Under the pieces are notes generated by a model, which saw nothing but the letters and a program-made list of their open reading frames with translations, was not told the origin of the DNA and ran no database searches. From positions 43,151 to 107,150 of the forward strand of contig NZ_JAPSKE010000018.1 of assembly GCF_031177825.1 (NCBI RefSeq): a stretch of 64,000 nucleotides of DNA, in the 5' to 3' direction. Numbering within the stretch: position 1 is the first letter of the stretch; each line of letters starts with the position of its first letter. The stretch is from Paenibacillus sp. GTDB lineage: Bacteria; Bacillota; Bacilli; Paenibacillales; YIM-B00363. Below are positions 10,813 to 19,289 of the stretch, one piece after another. Position numbers and translations under genes: made by a program.

Positions 10813-11946
10813 ATGAAAGTTGTCCTGATAGACGATGAACTATTAGCGTTAACCTATCTGGAACATCAACTTCGAAACATCGCCGACATCGACATTGCAG
10901 GGAAGTTCGTCGATCCCGGCAAGGGGACGGCCTTTATCCTCGATCACGATGTAGACGTGGCGTTCCTGGATATCCACCTTCCGGAAGTGAACGGAGTCGA
11001 ACTGGCCGAACGGTTGTTGGAACGGAAGCCGAAACTGAACATCGTATTTTGCACGGCCTACGACGAGTACGCGATCAAAGCGTTCGAGCTGAACGCTTTG
11101 GATTATGTAATGAAACCGGTAGGGAAAGAACGCTTAACCATCACGCTGAAGCGGATTCAGGACCGTCTCGGAGGGGGGGCGAACCCGGCAGCTTCGGCAA
11201 CGCCGGCCCTTCGGATGAAGCTGTTTCAACAAGTCTTGATCGAGGCGGACGGCAAGCCGTTCGCGCCCGTTCGCTGGCGAACCGCCAAAGCCCAAGAGTT
11301 GTTCTTGTATTTACTGCAGCATCGAGGTCAACTGGTTCGCAAATCCGCGCTCGTCGAGCTGCTATGGCCGGAATACGAGCCGAATAAGGCGTTCTCGCAA
11401 TTGTACACCGCGGTTTATCATATTCGAAAAACGTTGGAACCGATGAGCACCCGATTTCAACTCTCGAACGCGACGGAAGGGTACATCCTGGATGTGGACC
11501 ACGTTCGACTGGACGTGGAGGAATGGGAACAGCGCCTGCAGTCGCTCTTGCCGGTCGACGACCGGACGATCGAGGAGATCGAGCAGGTCATGGCGGCATA
11601 TACCGGGGATTACTTGCAGGATTACGAATACGTATGGGCGGAGAGCGAGCGGTTTCGGTTAAAGCTGCTATGGATCCGCGCCATGACGGAGTTGGCCGAA
11701 TGGTATACGTCTTGCCGTAACTATCCGAAGGCGATCGAGAAATACTTCGAGATTTGCAGCCGGCAGCCCTCGGCGGAAGAAGCCCGCTTCGCCTTGATGA
11801 AACTTTATGCGGCGACGAATAATCACGTATCGGTGCATCGGCAGTATCGCGAGCTTACGACCGTGCTGCTGGAGGAAGTCAGCGAAAGCCCGAGTCCGTA
11901 TATTACCGAGTGGTACCTGCAATGGAAGCTGGAAAATAAGGAATGA
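10813..11946 (+). CDS. Response regulator: CheY receiver, OmpR-like DNA-binding and BTAD (SARP) domains
   Basis: 377 residues, ATG after GGTGGAAGGGG. The receiver domain occupies about 1-120 with acidic pocket D7/D8, phospho-acceptor D53 (FLDIHLPE), T in FCTAYDE and K in VMKPVG. After an Ala/Gly linker, residues about 140-235 form a winged-helix (KAQELFLYLLQHRGQLVRKSALVELLWPE) and the rest a helical bacterial transcriptional activation domain. This SARP-like architecture is common beside Paenibacillus hybrid kinases. It converges on the large hybrid kinase gene; their stop codons share one hairpin, so the two are very likely cognate partners. Targets unknown. Confidence 0.88.
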   Translation: MKVVLIDDELLALTYLEHQLRNIADIDIAGKFVDPGKGTAFILDHDVDVAFLDIHLPEVNGVELAERLLERKPKLNIVFCTAYDEYAIKAFELNALDYVMKPVGKERLTITLKRIQDRLGGGANPAASATPALRMKLFQQVLIEADGKPFAPVRWRTAKAQELFLYLLQHRGQLVRKSALVELLWPEYEPNKAFSQLYTAVYHIRKTLEPMSTRFQLSNATEGYILDVDHVRLDVEEWEQRLQSLLPVDDRTIEEIEQVMAAYTGDYLQDYEYVWAESERFRLKLLWIRAMTELAEWYTSCRNYPKAIEKYFEICSRQPSAEEARFALMKLYAATNNHVSVHRQYRELTTVLLEEVSESPSPYITEWYLQWKLENKE

Positions 11947-11964
11947 TCGTCGGGATCATTCCTT
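11938..11964. terminator. Shared bidirectional terminator of the two-component pair
   Basis: AAGGAATGATC (11938-11948) pairs perfectly with GATCATTCCTT (11954-11964) around a 5-base loop. The stem overlaps both stop codons. On the minus strand it is followed by TATTTTCC, a modest T-run. Confidence 0.7.
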
Positions 11965-14900
11965 ATCTCGGCAGCTGAAAGCTCACGGTCGTCCCCTGTC
12001 CGGGAACGCTCTCGATGCGAATGCCCCTCCCGTACAGCTGCTTCAGTCGACGGTCCGTATTTCGCAAACCGATCCCCTCGCTGACGTCGACCGGCGCTTC
12101 GAGCGCTCGAGCGATGTCCTCCGCGCTCATGCCTACGCCGTCGTCGCTGACGGACACGTCGATCCGATCCCCCGAACGCGCCGTCCGAATGCGAATCGTC
12201 CCTCCGCTGGCCCGCTTAAGAATGCCATGATTTACGGCATTCTCTACAAGCGTCTGGATGGCCAGCGGCGGCAATAGGAACGTCAGATCCGCCTCCAATT
12301 CCCACCGCGCGTCCAGCCGGTCTCCGAACCGCTCCCGTTCGATAAATAAATAAGACTTCACGAGTTCAAGCTCCCGCTCGATGGACACCAATCGGTCGGT
12401 GTTATGGAAATCGAAGCTGGTCCGAAGGTATTTGCTGAATTCTTCGAGCAATTTTTGCATCTTCTTGATATCCATCGTGCCCAGCGCGGCGATCGAATTA
12501 ATTGTATTGTATAGAAAATGCGGCCGGATTTGCGCTTGGAGCCAGGCGGCCTCCATCCGAAGCCGTCCCTCGATCGATAATTTCAATTCGATCAACGCCC
12601 GGACGCGGGAACGGAGCTCCCAGTAGTCGACCGGCTTCGTCACATAGTCGTTCGCCCCGGCTTGGAACCCGGCGAGAACGTCCTCCGAACGACTCCTTGC
12701 CGTAAGCAGCAGGATCGGGAGTTCGGCCATGGAGAAGCGCTCGCGAATCCGTCGAGTGAATTCATACCCGGACATCTGCGGCATCATGACGTCCGTGATG
12801 ATCAGGTCGTACGTCGTCGTTTCGAGTTTGTCGATCGCATCCGCCGCGTTCATGGCGGTCGCGACGTGATACGGAACGGTGCGCAAAATATCCACCAGAA
12901 TCGCTAGATTGATGCTGTCGTCGTCCATGACCAATACTTTCGGGTGTTCCGAATCGACGGACGAAGCCGGGAGGTGGACGACTTGCGTTCGATCCGCAAC
13001 GAAGTCGGCGCTCCCGATCGCAATGAGGTTTCGAGAAGCTTCCGCGCTTTCGGTACGATCGGTCTCTTCGGCCAATGGCAGCGTGATCGTAAATCGGGAG
13101 CCTTCTCCGGGAACGGAAGCGACGCTCAAGTCTCCGCCATGGAGCTCGACCAGCTGCTTAGCGATGCTCAACCCGAGTCCGAAGCCTCCGACGGCATTCG
13201 CCCGTTCCGAATCCCCTTGCTCGTACGGCAGGAAGATCCGCTGCCGCGTGCTCTCGTCCATCCCGATTCCCGTATCCCGAATATGAATATGCGCCGCCGC
13301 GTCCGTTCGCTCGGCGTAGACGGAGATGCTGCCTTCATCCGTGAATTTGATGGCATTATGCAGAAGATTAAACAATATTTGTACGAGTCTGTTTTCGTCG
13401 GCCTTGACGGCCGGGAATTCGTCGGGAACGTCGATGAGCAAAGCGACGGGTTTGCCGTCCAGCATGAATCGGAGCATCTCGAGGATGCCGTCGACGACCG
13501 GCCGAATGCGCACGTTGCCGATCTGCAATCGGACGGTGCTTTCTTTCAGACGAGTGACGTCGATTAAATCGTCCAGCATCAAGGACATCCGTCTGGCTAC
13601 CGCAACCTGGATTTCCAACCTTCTCTTGTGTTCTTCCGGGACCGGGCGAACCGAGTCGTCCAACACGCTTTGCGTAATGTTCATGATGCCGTGGAGCGGA
13701 TTTCGAAGCTCGTGCGACGTATTGACGAGGAAACGATCCTTCTCCCGATTGGCCTGCTGAAGCTTGTCCGCAAGAAGGATCGCTTCATGTCTGGCCTGGA
13801 AAAATCGCTTGAACCAGAAGGCTGCGAACGCCAGCACGGCGATGGCCAGATCGAACGGGTAATGCATCAACTCCAACGTCGTTCTGCTTTCGATAATGGC
13901 CCAGACGATGTTCGCGCCGATCGCGGCGATGCCGCAAAGCACGTACATAACATCCTTGCTCTTCCGGATCGCATTCTTCAAGATGAGTCCCGAGAGAATC
14001 GTAGACAACAGCAGAATGGAGGACACTACGAACAATGCGGACATGACGTACCGGGCCGGCGTCAGCAGTACGAACAAGGCGTAGACGGCGCAGTAAACGG
14101 CGAAGGCCCGCAACAATCCGGGCTTTCCGCAGCCGGGAAACATATGGTCGAGCAACGGGGGCAGGAATGCTACGACGCCGACATAGGATAGGATCCAAAT
14201 TTTGGTCGTATATTCGTAAGGGAGCGGAAACCACACGAAGAGCAGCCGATCGTCCGCGACCAATACGATGAGAATCCCCAAGATCATGACGAGCGCAAAA
14301 TAAAGCAGTCCTCTATTGGCGACCCCGAAGAAGACCAGCATGGCCGCGTACAAGCCGTGGATCAAAAATATGATGCATAATCCGATTTGCAAACCGGTCG
14401 ATAGCAAGGTTCGGGAATGAATCGCGTCCACGGTTCCGAAACGGGTCGTTTGCGTAATGCCGCCGGGACCCGCATGGGACGAAGCGTGAATCAGAATTTC
14501 GATCGTCGGCTCGTCGTCGTCGAGCGTGACGGAGAAGGGGAGGTTGCCGGCCCGATGTTCCTCCCGCTCGTCGGACGGCGACCCTTCTTGCGCGGCCAAG
14601 CGGCCGTTCACGAAGACGGCGGACGCATTGTTCACGCGATTGAATCGTAATGTAAACGTGGGCCGCTCAGCGTCATCGTCATCGAGCAGAATCCGAAGGC
14701 GATACGTGCCGAAGCGGAAGGAAGACGGCGCCTGATCCCGAAATGCAGGCTCCCATTTCCCGGGAACCTGGATGGGCCGCGGTTCGAAGCGGTCCGCCGA
14801 TCCGGGCTCGACGAATCTCGAAGGAAAAAACTCCCATTCCCCGGAAAGCGGAATCGTCTGATCGTGCGGCAACGTCCATCCCCGCAGGTCCAAGACGCCG

Positions 14901-15016
14901 TCCGTAACCCGGGGGTGCTCGATCGGCTTTTGATAATGCAGCACCGTTAATCGTAACGCCGTAATGGCGATCAGAAATAAAACGAGAATGGCGATCATTT
15001 TTTTAGTAGAAACCAA
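11963..15016 (-). CDS. Hybrid sensor kinase: 7TMR-DISM sensor, HisKA kinase, receiver, LytS-type kinase
   Basis: 1017 residues from a TTG at 15016, eight bases after GGGAGG; the next in-frame ATG (14998) is too far from that site. An N-terminal membrane anchor is followed by an extracytoplasmic carbohydrate-binding-like region (about 45-200), seven membrane segments (about 205-410, 7TMR-DISM type), HisKA with phospho-His in NTSHELRNPLHG, an HATPase (N-box LLHNAIKF, DTGIGM, GGFGLGLS), a receiver with acceptor Asp in IITDVMMPQ, then a second kinase of the LytS/His_kinase type (QIRPHFLYNTINS) and a second ATPase (LVENAVNHG, DDGVGM, GIGLRN). It probably phosphorylates the convergent SARP regulator. 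Two complete kinase modules in one chain are unusual outside Bacillales. Confidence 0.9.
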   Translation of the reverse strand: MVSTKKMIAILVLFLIAITALRLTVLHYQKPIEHPRVTDGVLDLRGWTLPHDQTIPLSGEWEFFPSRFVEPGSADRFEPRPIQVPGKWEPAFRDQAPSSFRFGTYRLRILLDDDDAERPTFTLRFNRVNNASAVFVNGRLAAQEGSPSDEREEHRAGNLPFSVTLDDDEPTIEILIHASSHAGPGGITQTTRFGTVDAIHSRTLLSTGLQIGLCIIFLIHGLYAAMLVFFGVANRGLLYFALVMILGILIVLVADDRLLFVWFPLPYEYTTKIWILSYVGVVAFLPPLLDHMFPGCGKPGLLRAFAVYCAVYALFVLLTPARYVMSALFVVSSILLLSTILSGLILKNAIRKSKDVMYVLCGIAAIGANIVWAIIESRTTLELMHYPFDLAIAVLAFAAFWFKRFFQARHEAILLADKLQQANREKDRFLVNTSHELRNPLHGIMNITQSVLDDSVRPVPEEHKRRLEIQVAVARRMSLMLDDLIDVTRLKESTVRLQIGNVRIRPVVDGILEMLRFMLDGKPVALLIDVPDEFPAVKADENRLVQILFNLLHNAIKFTDEGSISVYAERTDAAAHIHIRDTGIGMDESTRQRIFLPYEQGDSERANAVGGFGLGLSIAKQLVELHGGDLSVASVPGEGSRFTITLPLAEETDRTESAEASRNLIAIGSADFVADRTQVVHLPASSVDSEHPKVLVMDDDSINLAILVDILRTVPYHVATAMNAADAIDKLETTTYDLIITDVMMPQMSGYEFTRRIRERFSMAELPILLLTARSRSEDVLAGFQAGANDYVTKPVDYWELRSRVRALIELKLSIEGRLRMEAAWLQAQIRPHFLYNTINSIAALGTMDIKKMQKLLEEFSKYLRTSFDFHNTDRLVSIERELELVKSYLFIERERFGDRLDARWELEADLTFLLPPLAIQTLVENAVNHGILKRASGGTIRIRTARSGDRIDVSVSDDGVGMSAEDIARALEAPVDVSEGIGLRNTDRRLKQLYGRGIRIESVPGQGTTVSFQLPR

Positions 15017-15040
15017 TATTTCAACCTCCCTCCATGAATC

Positions 15041-15046
15041 ATATTA
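15041..15046 (-). promoter_or_regulatory. Possible -10 element of the hybrid kinase gene
   Basis: TAATAT on the minus strand, 25 bases upstream of the TTG start. The expected -35 position overlaps the left arm of the 13-bp inverted repeat at 15056-15068, so that arm could be an operator. No strong -35 is visible. Confidence 0.35.
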
Positions 15047-15055
15047 GATCTTCGC

Positions 15056-15128
15056 GAACTCTACAATTTCTAAACGAAATCTCTTTCCTACCGGATCCCG
15101 GGACGGATGTCGAGGAATTGTAGAGTTC
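15056..15128. repeat. 13-bp perfect inverted repeat between kinase and HD-GYP genes
   Basis: GAACTCTACAATT (15056-15068) and its exact reverse complement AATTGTAGAGTTC (15116-15128) are separated by 47 bases in the divergent intergenic region. Each arm includes TACAAT, a -10-like hexamer pointing inward across the other arm. It may be paired sites for one regulator or two face-to-face promoters. Confidence 0.5.
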
Positions 15129-15164
15129 AAAATGTGAAAATCGCAGGGCAAGGGAGGCATGTCT

Positions 15165-16205
15165 TTGGAAAAACCTGGGTTGACATTAGAGGAAACGATT
15201 GGGAGAAGGTTGGCAAGAGATCTATTCAACGGCAGCGGCGTTTTATTGGCGTCCGCTTCTTCCGTCATCACCCATGACCATATTAGAATGTTTAGGAAGC
15301 ACGGGCTTGAATTGACCTCTAACGATATCGCCTCGACCGGCCCCTATGCGGAGACGGGTGCCTCCGTACGCTCTCGGATGATCGACGAAGCGGTTCTTGA
15401 AGCAGGTCGCCTGTTCGAGGAAGTCCGCGCGACGAAGGGAATCCCGCTCGCGGATTTGCGGCGCAACGTCATTCCGATGATTCAGGAAGCGATTTCAGGC
15501 GATACGCCCTTATTCGGCCTGTTCTCCGCCCTGCAAGCCAAGGACGATTATACGTATCGTCATCATTTCGCGGTAGGGGCGATCGCCAGTCTCATAGGCA
15601 AATGGGTAGGATTGGAGAGGCAGGAGCAGCTGCAGCTCACGACGGCCGCGCTGTTGCACGACGTCGGGAAGATGCTGATTCCCGAGGATGTGTTAAACAA
15701 ACCGGGCAAGTTGACGGCGGATGAATATACGGTAATGAAAAGCCATACCGTGATGGGGTATGAATTGTTGAAGAGAACCGTAGGCCTGACGCATCGACAA
15801 GCGCTCGTAGCGCTTCAGCATCATGAACGGCTGGACGGCAGCGGATATCCGTTCGGCGTTACCGAAAACAAAATCGATGGGTTCAGCCGTATCGTTTCGG
15901 TCGCCGACATGTTCCATGCGATGACCTCTAAGCGAGTGTACCGGGATCCGTCCCCCTTTTACGAAGTGCTGTTCCAAATGGAGCGGGATACGTTCGGCAT
16001 GTTGGACCCTGCGATTACAAGATTATTCGTGGAAAAGATCATGCATTCGCTCATCGGACAGTCGGTGCTGCTGACGGACGGGAGGGAGGGCGTCATCGTG
16101 ATGGTGAACGTCCAAGAACCCTTGCATCCATTGATCCAGATCGGAAGCAGCTTCGTCGACCTGAGCAAGGAATCGTCCGTCTACGTGAAACAGATCTTCG
16201 CATAG
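15165..16205 (+). CDS. HD-GYP domain cyclic-di-GMP phosphodiesterase
   Basis: 346 residues from TTG 15165, seven bases after AGGGAGG (15151-15157); the ATG at 15159 is only one base from that site and less likely. The C-terminal half has the HD-GYP signature: HHFAVGAIA, the metal-binding HDVGK, HTVMGYELL, HHERLDGSGYP and SVADMFHAMTSKRVYR. The N-terminal 100 residues have no named domain. The family linearises c-di-GMP to pGpG or GMP. The gene is transcribed away from the hybrid kinase and shares its inverted repeat, so it may be an output of that two-component system. No membrane segment is visible, so it is cytoplasmic. Confidence 0.9.
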   Translation: MEKPGLTLEETIGRRLARDLFNGSGVLLASASSVITHDHIRMFRKHGLELTSNDIASTGPYAETGASVRSRMIDEAVLEAGRLFEEVRATKGIPLADLRRNVIPMIQEAISGDTPLFGLFSALQAKDDYTYRHHFAVGAIASLIGKWVGLERQEQLQLTTAALLHDVGKMLIPEDVLNKPGKLTADEYTVMKSHTVMGYELLKRTVGLTHRQALVALQHHERLDGSGYPFGVTENKIDGFSRIVSVADMFHAMTSKRVYRDPSPFYEVLFQMERDTFGMLDPAITRLFVEKIMHSLIGQSVLLTDGREGVIVMVNVQEPLHPLIQIGSSFVDLSKESSVYVKQIFA

Positions 16206-16244
16206 AACCTATGTCGGCGCGTACATCATCGAACGACAGCGAAA

Positions 16245-16281
16245 ATACCCGGTCGCGGAGTGGGTCTACGCAACCGGGTAT
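16245..16281 (-). terminator. Hairpin between the HD-GYP gene and the 53-codon ORF
   Basis: ATACCCGGT (16245-16253) pairs perfectly with ACCGGGTAT (16273-16281). The minus-strand side continues TTTTC, so it fits best as terminator of the minus-strand small ORF and may also stop HD-GYP transcripts. Confidence 0.55.
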
Positions 16282-16330
16282 CATTCATGTTTCGCGCGAG
16301 AATCGCGAAGGGACGCCGGCGACGGCGTCG

Positions 16331-16492
16331 TTAATCCTTCCGTTCGCAAGCGTCGCTCGTAATCGCGGCTTGCTGCTCTTCCGTGAAGTCCTGGAAATCG
16401 TTATCCTCCGCCATCGTCTCGCCGTGCTGGTCGAGGCGGGATGGCTGCGCTTGGCGGCCGTCTCGTTTCGGATGCGAATTGCGTCCCGTCAT
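16331..16492 (-). CDS. Small hydrophilic protein (53 aa), unknown function
   Basis: ATG at 16492 on the minus strand follows ACGGGGGTGA about seven bases upstream; TAA at 16331-16333. The product begins MTGRNSHPKRDG and ends ACERKD. It is hydrophilic: basic Arg/His/Lys at the N-terminus, acidic in the middle (MAEDNDFQDFTEEQQ), with a single Cys near the end. No domain is recognised. Support comes from the ribosome site, a start and stop in a region otherwise empty of genes, and a terminator-like hairpin with T-run 50 bases downstream. The competing plus-strand frame (16211-16630) has no ribosome site and an unlikely composition. Confidence 0.55.
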   Translation of the reverse strand: MTGRNSHPKRDGRQAQPSRLDQHGETMAEDNDFQDFTEEQQAAITSDACERKD

Positions 16493-16618
16493 GACAAATC
16501 ACCCCCGTGGGTAGTGTGCGCACTTTTCGCGATTTTACCTCCCCCTCATCGAAACGTCGCCTCCGGAGTAAATAGCCGGCTAGCGCAAGAATATCGTATC
16601 AACCTATTCCTGATCATC

Positions 16619-16646
16619 GTGTTACAATGAGATAAATTCGTAACAC
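16619..16646. promoter_or_regulatory. Candidate NikR operator upstream of the nickel-type ABC operon
   Basis: GTGTTAC (16619-16625), 14 bases, GTAACAC (16640-16646): a perfect 7-bp inverted repeat ending 20 bases before the first start codon of the operon. To my knowledge the same heptamer with 13-14 base spacing has been predicted as the NikR operator in some other phyla (delta-proteobacteria). The left arm overlaps a TACAAT -10-like hexamer (16623-16628), which would suit repression. Confidence 0.6.
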
Positions 16647-16666
16647 AGAATGAGGGAGGATTAACG

Positions 16667-18283
16667 TTGGCAACGAAGTGGGGAATGCGATATTTGGGGC
16701 TCGTCCTGATCCTGCCGTTGATCCTGACGGGATGTACGCAGCCGTCGGCTCAACAACCGAAGCCCGTAAACGGGCAGGGGAGCGAATCGAGAGAGCTGGT
16801 TCTTGCCGTGGGCTCCGAGCCGGACGCGGGGTTCGACCCCACCACCGGTTGGGGGCGTTACGGTTCGCCGCTGTTTCAAAGCACGCTCCTCAAATACGAC
16901 CATGCGCTTGCCGTGGCGAACGATCTTGCGTCCGGTTACCAAGTGAGCGACGACGGGATCGTATGGACGGTCACGATGCGCGAAGATGCGAAATTTTCCG
17001 ACGGCGAACCGGTAACGGCGGAGGACGTCGCCTACACGTTCGAAACCGCTGCTTCCAGCGGTTCGGTCGTAGATCTTCAAATTTTAGACCGTGTCGAAGC
17101 GGTTGACGAGTTTACGGTGAGATTCACCTTGAAACAAGCGCAATCCACGTTTTTGCATTCGTTAATCGCGACGGGCATCGTTCCCGAGCATGTCCACGAC
17201 GGGAATTATGCGACGCACCCGGTCGGGTCGGGTCCGTTCCAGCTCGTGCAGTGGGATAAGGGACAGCAGCTGATCGTGACGGCGAACCCGCGATATTACG
17301 GAGCGAAACCCTTCTTCGAGAAAATAACGTTCTTGTTCTTGGACGAAGACGCCGCGTTCGCCGCGGCGAGGGCGGGTACCGTGGACGTCGCCTACATTCC
17401 TGCGATGTTCAGTAAGCAAGAGGTGCCGGGCATGCATCTAGTGACCGTCCAGAGCGTCGACAACCGAGGCATTATGTTTCCTTACGTTCCTTCGGGCCAA
17501 ACAACGGCGGAAGGGGTTCCGATCGGGAACGACGTCACCGCGGATCTCGCCGTTCGCAAAGCGATCAACGCGGCGATCGATCGGGAGGCGTTGGTGAACG
17601 GCGTTCTGGAAGGGCATGGAACGCCGGCGCATTCCGTGAATGACGGGCTCCCATGGTGGAATCCCGAGAGCGAAATCCAAGACGGAGACATGGATGCCGC
17701 TCGGAAGCTGCTCGCGGATGCGGGATGGAACGACGGCAACGGGGACGGGATATTGGAAAAGGGCGCTCTCAAAGCGGAATTCACCCTTCTATATCCCGCC
17801 GGAGACGCGACCCGGCAATCCTTAGCGATCGCGACGGCCGATATGCTGAAGCCGCTTGGAATCAACATTCATGCGGAAGGCAAGAGCTGGGACGAAATCC
17901 GAAAGATGATGTATTCGAACGCAGTGCTGTATGGATGGGGAAGCCACGATCCACTAGAAATGTATAATCTGTACAGCAGCAAAAATGCGGGAGTAGATTT
18001 ATATAACACAGGGTTTTATAAAAACGATATCGTCGACGAGTACTTGAACGAAGCGCTTGCCGCAACGACGGCGGAAGAAGCGAATGAATATTGGAAGAAA
18101 GCGCAATGGGACGGAGAGACGGGGCTAAGCGCAAGGGGCGATGCGCCGTGGGCGTGGCTGGTCAATCTCGATCATTTGTATTTGGTGAAGGATCGGCTCG
18201 ATATCGGCAAGCAGAAAATACATCCGCACGGACACGGATGGCCCGTCACCGATAATCTTGTCGAATGGAAATGGAATGAATAG
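16667..18283 (+). CDS. Nickel-type ABC transporter substrate-binding lipoprotein (NikA/NikZ-like)
   Basis: 538 residues from TTG 16667, six bases after GGGAGGA; an in-frame ATG at 16685 has worse spacing. A lipoprotein signal ends in LTGC with Cys23 as the lipidated residue. The rest is a family-5 extracellular solute-binding protein (peptide/nickel class): GYQVSDDGIVWTVTMREDAKFSDGEPVTAEDV, VGSGPFQL, and RKAINAAIDREAL. The C-terminus carries HPHGHGWP (about 519-526), a histidine cluster typical of the nickel-import branch and absent from ordinary peptide-binding members. First gene of a five-gene operon whose reading frames mostly overlap. Peptide or opine-metal import is the alternative. Confidence 0.82.
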   Translation: MATKWGMRYLGLVLILPLILTGCTQPSAQQPKPVNGQGSESRELVLAVGSEPDAGFDPTTGWGRYGSPLFQSTLLKYDHALAVANDLASGYQVSDDGIVWTVTMREDAKFSDGEPVTAEDVAYTFETAASSGSVVDLQILDRVEAVDEFTVRFTLKQAQSTFLHSLIATGIVPEHVHDGNYATHPVGSGPFQLVQWDKGQQLIVTANPRYYGAKPFFEKITFLFLDEDAAFAAARAGTVDVAYIPAMFSKQEVPGMHLVTVQSVDNRGIMFPYVPSGQTTAEGVPIGNDVTADLAVRKAINAAIDREALVNGVLEGHGTPAHSVNDGLPWWNPESEIQDGDMDAARKLLADAGWNDGNGDGILEKGALKAEFTLLYPAGDATRQSLAIATADMLKPLGINIHAEGKSWDEIRKMMYSNAVLYGWGSHDPLEMYNLYSSKNAGVDLYNTGFYKNDIVDEYLNEALAATTAEEANEYWKKAQWDGETGLSARGDAPWAWLVNLDHLYLVKDRLDIGKQKIHPHGHGWPVTDNLVEWKWNE

Positions 18284-19289
18284 GCCCGCATCGGTAAAGC
18301 CGGCGGTCGTTGCGGCGAAATGGCTGATTTCCAAAATCATTCGAGCGGCGACGCTGTTGGCCGCCGTCTGCATCCTATCGTTCTTGCTCGTCAAGCAGTC
18401 TCCGATCGATCCGATTCAGGCGTACATCGGCGCGGACATGCTGCGCGTCGGTCCGGAGCAGCGCGCGCAAATCGAGGAATATTGGGGCTTGAACGAACCG
18501 TTGCCCGTTCAATTCCGGAACTGGGGAGCGGCTCTCGCGGCCGGCGACTTAGGAACGTCCATGATTTATCGTCAACCGGTCGCCGACGTCATTGGCGAGC
18601 GTTTCGCCAACTCGATCGCGCTCATGGCCGGCGCTTGGCTGATGTCGGGGGCGCTCGGCTTCGTACTCGGCGTCGTCTCGGCGATGAGACGGGATACGTG
18701 GATCGATCGGTCGATCAAGTGGTATTGTTATATGCTCGCATCGACCCCGACATTTTGGATGGGCCTGCTGCTGCTGATGGTGTTCGCGGTATGGTTGAAC
18801 TGGTTTCCGGTGGGCTTGGGCGTGCCGGCCGGCGTACTGGCGGAAGACGTCACTTTGGGAGACCGCATCCGCCATCTCGTACTCCCTGCGATGACGCTAA
18901 GCATCGTCGGCGTGGCGAACGTGGCGCTGCATACGAGAGAGAAGCTGTCCGACGTGCTCTCCAGCGATTATGTCCTGTTCGCGAGGGCGAGAGGCGAACG
19001 GGGATGGACTTTATTTCGGAGACACGGCTTGCGGAATATCGCGATTCCCGCGGTTACGCTCCAATTCGCCTCGTTCAGCGAACTGTTCGGCGGAGCCGTT
19101 CTGGCGGAGCAAGTGTTCTCTTACCCGGGATTAGGCCAAGCCACGGTCGAAGCGGGACTGCGGGGGGACGTTCCGCTGTTGTTGGGGCTGGTGATTTTTA
19201 GCGCGCTGTTCGTATTTATCGGCAATACGCTTGCGGACGGCATCTATCGACTGGTCGACCCAAGAATCCGAGAGGGGGCGTCGGTATGA
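18276..19289 (+). CDS. Nickel-type ABC transporter permease (NikB-like)
   Basis: 337 residues from ATG 18276, overlapping the binding-protein stop codon by eight bases. Six membrane segments, an N-terminal signature of the DppB/NikB branch (VKQSPIDPIQAYIG ... RAQIEEYWGLNEPLPVQF) and the EAA loop (ARARGERGWTLFRRHGLRNIAIPAVT) are visible. It forms the membrane channel with the next gene's product. It ends in ATGA overlap with that gene. Confidence 0.88.
   Translation: MNRPASVKPAVVAAKWLISKIIRAATLLAAVCILSFLLVKQSPIDPIQAYIGADMLRVGPEQRAQIEEYWGLNEPLPVQFRNWGAALAAGDLGTSMIYRQPVADVIGERFANSIALMAGAWLMSGALGFVLGVVSAMRRDTWIDRSIKWYCYMLASTPTFWMGLLLLMVFAVWLNWFPVGLGVPAGVLAEDVTLGDRIRHLVLPAMTLSIVGVANVALHTREKLSDVLSSDYVLFARARGERGWTLFRRHGLRNIAIPAVTLQFASFSELFGGAVLAEQVFSYPGLGQATVEAGLRGDVPLLLGLVIFSALFVFIGNTLADGIYRLVDPRIREGASV

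Noticed and set aside
16211..16630. 139-residue plus-strand ORF between HD-GYP and the nickel operon
   Set aside because: No ribosome site, unusual composition, and it overlaps a better-supported minus-strand ORF and a hairpin.
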